Below, piece after piece: positions 57,001 through 64,000 of a stretch of 64,000 bases of DNA (positions are counted from its first letter, which is position 1; each line of letters opens with the position of its first letter). The notes under the pieces were generated by a model, which saw nothing but the letters and a program-made list of their open reading frames with translations, had not been told where the DNA came from and made no database searches. Origin of the DNA: Puffinus mauretanicus (lineage: Eukaryota; Chordata; Aves; Procellariiformes; Procellariidae); the NCBI GenBank assembly GCA_023333565.1, contig JAJKFH010002749.1, positions 912,090 to 976,089 of the forward strand, written 5' to 3'. A program made the position numbers and the translations under genes.

Positions 57001-60000
57001 CAACTGTTGTGCTACAGACACTGGCACCAGCATCATGAGTTTCCAAACAGCCTGGATGTCGTTTTCCAGAGCTGCTGAAACAAGGCTGCTAGGGTGGCCT
57101 TTTACATTCAGGCATCAGCGTCTAACATTGGCAGCTCCGGATCCAACAAGATGACTGCCCTGGACCAGGATGCCGCATCCCCCTGCCCCGTGCACCCGGC
57201 TTTCTCTGCAGCCTCTGCTCCCCCTCCATCTCCCCCAGCTCTGCGAGCAGAACCATGCACCTTGTGAGGACAGGGGCAATATATAATTAAATGCCAGCCA
57301 GTGAGGAAGCCAACCTCACAAACCACAGAGAAAAAGAGCACAGCTTGGCATTACAGTCTGTGGTCATTTATGATGAAGACATATTTTCCGAAGGAAGACA
57401 GGCCATCACCGAAATAGCTGCTTCTCCCCAGTGTTTTCAACCAGCCCTGTCTCTCTCCAGTGCTGTAGCGCAACCGCATCCATCCGGGCTCAGACCTGGG
57501 CGCTTCCCGGTCCCCAGTAGTGTTTTTACCCCCTTGCCAACCACCACAAAGCCGCAGCGTGCGTCAGGACGATCCGCACGTACCAAGGAGGAGCAGGAGT
57601 TACAGAGCTGATTTACCACCTTGGAGGCGAAAGGTCTTGCTAGCCAGAGACTGTAAATCACAGATCCCATCAGCAGGCTTAGGCAAGGGAGACGAAGAGT
57701 GCTTACGTGCCCACATTGGGTTGCAGTCCTGGATGTCAAAAGGACCTTTTCAGATGAGGAGCGCTGAATACCAAGCTCCAAAATGCTTGGTGCCAAGCCT
57801 GGCTGCCCCAGCATACTGAAATCCCTAAAGCAACCCTGTTCAGAAAGAAAAAAGTGATGTAACTATCATAAATTGTTTAAAAAAAGAAAAAGCAATACTG
57901 CATAGGAATGTATAACATCACCACGGGGAGACATTAAACACCTTTATTTGGCCAGACTGACAAATGTCCAAGAGCTGGTGCAACATGGTGCTGACCTGGC
58001 CTCTAGTGGGTCTCCAGACCAGACGACTCTAGAGAGGCATGCCCTAAAACAATGTGTTCCTTTTCCAGCAGGCTACACCAGTGTATTTTTGCTTTTAGAC
58101 TAGTCTCAGTGATTCTGTAGGTGCATTTTTCTTAAATGTCAAGGGCTACTTTCTTACAGCTCTTAAGGCTCCACTGTGTTTATGCTGCACGAACGTATTT
58201 TAAAGTGGATGCAAATGTCCCTATAAATATTAGTAATATGAGAACTGGGCCTCGTGGAAAAGCTGATGCTAGAGAATAGTAATTTTGAAGTCTTTGTGGC
58301 ATCAAATGAACATGGTATTCATGAAAAGTATTTTGCAGTGGGAAATATTCTGGAGCCTGGGTTAAACTCTTACTTTAGCACTCACTGTTTTGCACTTACT
58401 GATGTGAAATTACATCCTTCCACGAGAACCAGTTCTAAAAAGTACATTTTATGTGAATGAACACTCAGAATATCCTGGAAATATATATGTAATTCATGAG
58501 ATCACTAATGGCAGTTAGCACAGTTCATTAGCTATCTAGGCCTGAATAGCATTAAGCATAACACAGTATCACCTAAACGTCAAGAGTGTGAGATGAATAA
58601 GCCAGGCAGGCTGTACGTGCAACAAAGTGTGGAGGAAAAATATCCCTTATTTAAGAGTTGAGCAGATCTGCAGTCTCTCAAGCTCAGTGCCTGTAACATA
58701 CCTTGCACTCCAAAATAACTAATAACCAGTCCCAAACTGGAACTCGAATGGGACAAAGTCATTCATCTTTCCCTCTCAGGTCTCGTGGAAGAGACAGGGC
58801 TCCCTGGGTGAAGCAAAACATAGCAATTGCTCTGGTTGCATTTGTTGCTTAAACTGGTCACAGGCTGATGTTTTGGGGACAATAAGGCTGTCTGGAATTT
58901 TCATCCTCTGGAAGTATTCCAGGGTTTGGAGAAAAAGATTTGTCCCACTTCTGAATAAAAACTAAAGAAACTAGACACCTTCTGCAGAATATCTGGGGGA
59001 AAAAGCCACCTGTTGGAACAACCCACATTATATTTTACAGCTGGCTAGGAGCCTTTTGGCCTGACAAAAAACCAAGTTCTCTGGTGAAACTGAAATTGTT
59101 TAGCAGCAAGTCATTCTAGCAGACAATTCCCCACTCCTTTCCCTGTTAGTTCTTGGGACTTTATTTCCTTGAATCGAAATATAAACCAAAAATTATTGCA
59201 AAACCAAACTAAGAGTGAAAAAATTAAACTCTTGAGCCATGAGTACACAGGCATTGAGTAAACGTCACCTGAATCAATAGAGAGTGCAACAGATGGAGGT
59301 TTTAACATTGTTCTTGCAAATTATTCATTAATTTATTTTTTAAAGTAATCATCATAAATCTTCCTAGAACAGATTGTTATTCTGCCTGTTATGATTCATT
59401 AAACTAGTGCAGAATGAGATCATTATCATTTAAGTTAGCATTTTTGAGGCTGCCAAATATTCTCCAAGTATTTCCTGCAGCTGGGACCACAAGTATCTTC
59501 CTCGGAGCTGGCAGCCTGCTTGCGACATATCCAGCTCCAAGAGCCTCTTGAGCCTCAGGTCAGCCCCACCGTCGTGCCCACAGGGACCCCCAGCCGCTTG
59601 GGGAGGGGTCGCTTCTCTTGACCCCCTCGGGCAGCAGCAAAATCGGAGGTTGACTTCAAGCTGCAAAGCTGCGTGCGGCATCAGCCTCCACCCGGAGGAG
59701 CTGGGGCTGGAAAACGGCTCTCACTCACCCCAGCCTCCAGCCCAGCTGGCTGATTACTGGGGCGCAGCATTGCCGATGCCTTTGGATAAATTGGGACTTT
59801 TCTCCTCCTCTTGGAAATTCCCACGTTGTAAAGCCAAAGGACACAGGAGGTAAAGTGGCAGCCGTGGAAGGCAGGTTACCAAAAATAGGCTTTTTCCCTT
59901 TGAATTTCTTTTTGGTGTAATTTCCTGACTGCATTATTGAAACAACAATGATATAAGAGGCACGATGCAGCAACAGGGCAGACGGGAGGAGGTAAGAGCA

Positions 60001-60200
60001 AAAGAGCCAACAACACATTTTTGTAGAAGAAAGGGAAAAGAGCTGGCGGTAAGGGGAATTCACAAATTACCTGACAAAAAAAGCACACAGCCATCTCCTG
60101 CCCCTGCAGCCACCCTGAGAGTCCTCTGACACATGAAGGATGCCAAAAGGGGAAAAAAAACCCCAAACTAAACAAAAAACAAACCACCACCCCAAACTGC
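48063..60200. other. Intergenic region between PALM2AKAP2 and SLC46A2
   Basis: No recognisable exon or mobile element was found. GC-rich stretches (about 48.4-48.8, 50.2-50.9, 54.0-54.6 and 56.4-57.8 kb) produce many overlapping open frames on both strands, none resembling a known protein. The longest is 257 codons at 48329-49102. AT-rich patches near 55.7-56.1 and 59.3-59.45 kb could hold regulatory sequence, but nothing specific is legible. Confidence 0.6.
48329..49102 (+). other. Unexplained 257-codon open frame (probably chance)
   Basis: A plus-strand ATG frame of 257 codons ends in TAA at 49100-49102. The first two-thirds lies in GC-rich sequence and translates as H/P/L-rich low-information protein. 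The last third falls in AT-richer sequence but stays open (EENEVIDFSTPKRLSVFLCL). No domain, signal peptide or repeat was recognised. It could be an unannotated exon, but the absence of any family resemblance argues for a fortuitous frame. Confidence 0.12.
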
Positions 60201-60225
60201 AGCAATTACTTGATATGGGCATTTT

Positions 60226-60365
60226 CACTTCCTAAACTGGGAGAGAGAAATTCCCCTGGGTCATCTGACCTCTGTTGAAACTACACCAGGAAGAGGAGCA
60301 GTGGCAGTTGGCGAGTGCAGGGCGTTCTCCAGCTGTACAAAAGCCTCTCATGCGTGAGCTGGAGA
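60226..60365 (+). promoter_or_regulatory. Candidate SLC46A2 promoter
   Basis: Upstream of the coding exon lie ETS-like cores (CACTTCCT near 60226 and ACCAGGAAGAGG near 60287) and a TATA-like TACAAAAG (60336-60343). A start site about 25-30 nt further on would give a 5' UTR of roughly 240 nt. The region is not a CpG island, in keeping with a tissue-restricted gene. Placement rests on motifs only. Confidence 0.35.
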
Positions 60366-60382
60366 TCAGAGCAGCGCAGGGG

Positions 60383-60406
60383 ATGTGTGTGCGTGCGTAT
60401 ACGTAG
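60383..60406 (+). other. Upstream ORF 1 in the SLC46A2 5' leader
   Basis: ATG followed by six further codons and TAG, out of frame with the main ORF. It also forms the 3' end of a longer uORF from ATG 60350 if transcription starts upstream of that point. Confidence 0.4.
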
Positions 60407-60515
60407 CAAGGCGAGGTGCAAATATCCTCCCAGCAAGATCATCTCTTGCACAACTCTCTGACTCTTTGCAGCCCGACAGACCTTTTGTTTTTTCCTCTGC
60501 TGCTCCTCTCCAAGT

Positions 60516-60539
60516 ATGCCTCCAGAGCAGAGCTTCTGA
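60516..60539 (+). other. Upstream ORF 2 in the SLC46A2 5' leader
   Basis: ATG, six further codons and TGA, 68 nt before the main start codon and out of frame with it. It could lower translation of the main ORF if the leader begins upstream. Confidence 0.4.
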
Positions 60540-60606
60540 AGAGCTGTTTCCTCCCGCGCATCTCCCTGAAAACAGCTCTCCCCAAGAAGAGGCAGTTGCT
60601 GGCAGC

Positions 60607-61675
60607 ATGGTGGGGGTGACGGCAATGAGGACATGGATTGAGCCGGTGGTTGCAGGTTCCCAAGTGGCCAGCGCCTTCTACGACACGGCACTGCTGCTGG
60701 TGGTGAAGAACTACTACAACCAGACCAATGCCACTGCTCCCTCCCATGCACTGGAAGATGCTCAGCAGAAGGCGGTCTCTGATTTTTATATCATCTACAA
60801 TCTAGTCCTGGGCCTGAGCCCGCTGGTGTCAGCCTACGGCTTGTCCAAGCTGGGGGACAGGGTGCATCGGAAGATCCCCATCTGCTTCCCTCTTCTTGGC
60901 TACTTGGGCTCCAAAACTCTCCTGCTCCTCCTGATCCTGCTGGGTTGGCCGATCGAGGTGATGTATGGGGCTGCTGCCTTCAATGGGCTGACGGGCGGTT
61001 TCACCACGCTCTGGGCAGGCGTCATGGCTCTGGGATCCCTGGGCTCCTCCGAGAGCAGGAGGTCTCTGCGGCTTATCATTATTGAGCTGGTATATGGCCT
61101 CGCTGGCTTTCTGGGAAGCATGGCATCTGGCTACCTCTTTGTTGGCTTCAGTGACCGCTATCGGGAGGGCACTGTGCTGGTAGGCTGCAGCATCGCTTGC
61201 TATGCTTTCTGCCTCCTCTACAGCATTTTTGTCCTGACAGTCCCCAAGCCAGCAGCTTCCTGCCCAGCCAAAGCCAAGAGTACAGAGGAGGTGGGCAGCC
61301 AACTACCAGCCCACAAAGAAACAGCAGCAGCAGGGAGTTCCCAACCTTCGGAGAGCAGCAGGTCCACTCCAGTAGCCCCCTCGAAACTCATCATGATCAT
61401 GCTGTTTGTGGCAGCGATCCTCTATGACCTTGCTGTGGTTGGTGCAATGAACGTACTCCCACTCTTCTTGCTCAGGGAGCCTTTAAGTTGGAACGCTGTG
61501 GAGATCGGCCACGGCAATGCTGCTGGGTACGTGATCTTCATCACCAGCTTCCTAGGCGTATTTGTGTTCTCCAAATACCTGAGGGACATTACCATGATCA
61601 TGATCGGAGTGGCATCCTTCAGCGCTGGCATCCTCATCATGGCCTTCGTGCGGTGGACGTTCCTGTTCTACATCG
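60607..61675 (+). CDS. SLC46A2: SLC46A2 (TSCOT), coding exon 1
   Basis: This exon encodes the first 356 residues of solute carrier 46 member 2, a major-facilitator membrane transporter known from thymic epithelium as TSCOT and of the proton-coupled folate transporter family. ATG 60607 is chosen because it is the first in-frame ATG, has A at -3 and G at +4, and leads into RTWIEPVVAGSQVAS, which aligns with the family N-terminus. N-glycosylation sites at N38 and N41 lie in the first extracellular loop. LGDRVHRK (82-89) is the loop 2-3 MFS motif, and ALGSLGSSESRRSLRL (141-156) lies in the cytoplasmic loop 4-5. About nine hydrophobic segments are visible (near 14-34, 60-80, 90-112, 118-142, 155-178, 189-212, 260-288, 304-324 and 329-356), split by a hydrophilic loop at ~214-258. 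Donor ATCG|GTGAGT, phase 1. Confidence 0.95.
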
Positions 61676-63286
61676 GTGAGTCGAACAGCCGCTCGCGTGA
61701 GTGCACCCTGAGAAAGGGGCTGGGGTGTTTCAGCGTCAGGAGAAGAGTTTTTGCTCTGCTTCACCACGAGTTTCAGAGCAGGGAGTTCAGCAGACCGTCA
61801 CACGAGCGATTCCCAAGAGGGCTTCATTATCATTCCCCTCTCCCCACGTCTCACTTTGTACCCCTTACACTCAGCACCCTACAATATCAAAGGAGGCATA
61901 CGCTCCTGCCAAGGCTTAGTTTAAGGCCGGTTGACTTGTAATTTGTCACTTGGTCATAGCCCAGATCTAAGCAGGGAAACAATGCTCATGCCGCGGGGGA
62001 GTGGGAATTGTTGCTGGCTACCTGTACTAGTTGAACCACACCGCTGCATTAATGGGAAGCACTGGCTTCTTGTGAGGTAAGGCTTAAGGCTACAACAGAA
62101 ACAAACTGGCAAAGGCTTGCTATTGAGCAAATATCTTAAGATGTGATTTATATGTGTTACATTAAGGCATTTATGGCTGATGGGAAGCTTAATAGTGAAA
62201 CACTGGAGCTGCTTTAGCAACTAAAATATCATGAGAATGTAGTGTACAAATCTTACACTATAAATGACCAAGGGGCAGGTAACAATAGATGTGGCAGCAC
62301 CCCATGACGAAGGAAAGGTAAGTTTATTGTTGGGAGGTAGCCTCTGCAGGAACACAGAAAACAAACCCACTGCATCCATTGTGGCAGTGAGATGGATGAT
62401 TCATATCTGACAGAGTATGGGGTTTTGAGTATTGAGGTTTTGCTTCTGAAAGTGAGAAAAAGATCTAAGAGAAATGGCCTGAAGCAATTTTTCTGTCTGC
62501 CCCTACAGGGAATGAGAAATTGAAAATCAAACAAAGTTATTCTAAAGGGGAAAATGGTAGGATATTATATTTGTGTACTAAGCCATACGTTGAGTGAAAT
62601 TTTTAAGAGATTTTGTTTGTTTAGGCAATCAGGCTGGGGAACAAAAGATAAAAAATCAAAATAAATGCTTGTTTAATAAAGTCTGTCATGAGCGCATGCT
62701 GCTACACAGTGTGCAGGATGTTTATCCCCTGCATTGCAGGAACACCTCGGTACACTAGACATGGTATTGAATACACCAAGTATTCACTGAGGTTGGTTCT
62801 GCTGACAGGAAGATAATTCCAGCTCCCTAAAAGTTTCCACACTACAGAAAGCCTAAAATACTGCAAGTGAGAAGCACCAAGATAGACAGCTATAGTATTA
62901 TAAAGGTACTGTTCCTGTCAAGGCTGCGTAGCATGGGGTGCTCTCTCTGCTGGTTAGACTCACATCATTGGCCTCATTATCTCAAAGGACAGTGCTATAT
63001 TCCATGTATGCCGGGATTTCAGGCTGAGACCAAGAGACCACGGCTTGTTTGGGCAAAGTACCTCTGCTAGTGGGAGCAATGGTGGCTTATCCACCATCAA
63101 CTGGATGAAGTGAGGACCTACACTCCTACCAAAGATTTGTACTTCTTTCTGGTACTCACGGGACAAGAAAAGGTGAAGCAAAGGTCCTGCCCAAGCCAGA
63201 GGCACGTAGTCTTCAAGAGCAGTGGTTGTTGCATTGGGAGACAAGGAGCAGGTACTGATGATAACTGCATATTCATTGCATTGCAG
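61676..63286 (+). other. SLC46A2 intron 1 (about 1.6 kb)
   Basis: Donor GTGAGT, acceptor TGCATTGCAG. The intron splits an alanine codon (G|CA). The exon 1 frame stays open into the intron as far as 61941, but the extra residues are not transporter-like and the donor is strong, so this is read-through of intron. I see no repeat element inside. Confidence 0.88.
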
Positions 63287-63370
63287 CACGGGCAGTGATG
63301 CTCTTTGCCCTCATCCCCTTACCAACCATCAGGTCCATGTTATCTAAGCATGTCGAAGGATCATCCTATG
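63287..63370 (+). CDS. SLC46A2: SLC46A2 (TSCOT), coding exon 2
   Basis: The 84-nt exon continues the transporter: FLFYI|ARAVMLFALIPLPTIRS and then MLSKHVEGSSYG, which matches family members across the junction and forms the tenth membrane segment plus the following loop. The acceptor is CATTGCAG and the donor TATG|GTGAGT, ending in phase 1. Exons 1 and 2 together give 384 residues; human SLC46A2 is about 475. The missing ~90 residues (last two membrane helices and cytoplasmic tail) are not in the remaining 630 bp, so the gene runs off the window. Confidence 0.93.
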
Positions 63371-63740
63371 GTGAGTACTTTGGTTACCTTACTGATCAAA
63401 AAAACTCAAATCCCTCCATTCAGCCTAAGGTACAAAGAGAAAGGTAAGTTATTGCTGCAATCTGTGCTTTGCGTAATAAAACCAGAACAGTTGGTACCAC
63501 AAACGGGAAGGGAGGAGCAGAGAAACTTGCAGGACAAGATTGTTGCATCCAAACTCCTTGTCCTCAATTGTGTCATCATTTATCCATAAAATTTTCAGCA
63601 CACGCTTCAAAAGATTACTATCAGTATGCAGCTCAAAGGCAGAGAAAATATCTGAGGTGCTGCTCAAAAACACAGTGCTCCAAGGAAAACTAAGAGAAGC
63701 CAGACGTTGGCTTGAAGCACTGTGATACTCACTTATATGA
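63371..63740 (+). other. SLC46A2 intron 2, proximal part
   Basis: Donor GTGAGT. No exon or repeat was recognised before the CR1 fragment begins. Short open frames here look fortuitous. Confidence 0.8.
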
Positions 63741-64000
63741 GCCGAGGAGGTTCCTGGAGTGTGTGGAAGATAACTTCCTGACGCAGCCGGTAAGCGAGCA
63801 TACCGGGGGAGGTGCCTCGCTTGACCTGCTGTTCACAAACAGAGAAGGACTGCTGGGAGATGTGGTGGTCGGAGGCCGGCTTGGGCTTAGCGACCATGAA
63901 ATGGTAGAATACTCGATACTTAGTGAAGTAAGGAGGGGGGCCAGCAAAACCGCTACCATGGACTTCCGGAGGGCGGACTTTGGCCTGCTCAGGACACTGG
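63741..64000 (+). mobile_element. CR1 LINE fragment, ORF2 endonuclease C-terminal part
   Basis: From 63753 a single open frame runs to the window end with no stop in 82 codons (FLECVEDNFLTQPVSE, then GGGASLDLLFTNREGLLGDV, then GLSDHEMVEYSILSEVRRG and TATMDFRRADFGLLRTL). This is the recognisable segment of CR1 ORF2 between the AP endonuclease core (the SDHEMV motif) and the reverse transcriptase. Similarity starts abruptly near 63741, consistent with 5' truncation there, the normal outcome of CR1 insertion. The element is in sense orientation to SLC46A2 and must continue past the window. The uninterrupted frame suggests a comparatively recent copy. Confidence 0.88.

Noticed and set aside
57437..57814. 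125-codon minus-strand frame in the intergenic region
   Set aside because: GC-rich chance frame overlapped by plus-strand frames of similar length; no domain recognised.
60385..60606. 74-codon N-terminal extension of SLC46A2
   Set aside because: The frame is open but contains no ATG, and relatives start close to ATG 60607. Kept only as an uORF/non-AUG question.
61676..61941. Continuation of the SLC46A2 exon 1 frame for 88 more codons
   Set aside because: The strong donor GTGAGT and exact family alignment across the exon 1-exon 2 junction show this is intron. The read-through residues are not transporter-like.

Overview
This is vertebrate nuclear DNA, almost certainly from a bird. Coding sequence is sparse and split into GT-AG exons, and most of the window is intron and intergenic DNA. 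The two mobile elements I recognise are a chicken-repeat-1 (CR1) LINE fragment and an LTR of a family I know to be common in neoavian genomes. I see no operons, CRISPR arrays, tRNA or rRNA genes, and nothing bacterial.

The layout is as follows. Positions 1-24757 hold no recognisable coding exon. They look like intron, or 5' flanking DNA, of the first gene, and carry short tandem repeats, homopolymers and a solo LTR (15635-16229, minus strand, 5-bp target duplication). The 3' half of PALM2AKAP2 (AKAP2 / AKAP-KL) follows on the plus strand: a very large exon (24758-27128), a 179-nt exon (34398-34576) and the terminal coding exon (44407-44499, stop TAA). From the internal AKAP2 start codon these three exons join in phase into an 844-residue A-kinase anchoring protein with its PKA RII-binding helix. 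A 3' UTR follows; its end is uncertain, with poly(A) signal candidates from 44.6 to 48.05 kb.

About 12-16 kb of intergenic DNA comes next. The second gene, SLC46A2 (TSCOT, a major-facilitator transporter), also lies on the plus strand: coding exon 1 at 60607-61675 and exon 2 at 63287-63370. Its last exons, roughly 90 residues, lie beyond the window. A CR1 ORF2 fragment with an open frame fills the last ~260 bp of the window, inside SLC46A2 intron 2.

The genes do not form a pathway. One encodes a cytoskeletal/membrane PKA scaffold and the other a multi-pass transporter. I found no convincing previously undescribed system. The most useful observations are the tight AKAP2-SLC46A2 neighbourhood, the exon structure that fits PALM2-AKAP2 read-through splicing, the oriented LTR and CR1 insertions in introns, a probable RNA G-quadruplex in the AKAP2 3' UTR, and two unexplained long open frames that are probably chance.
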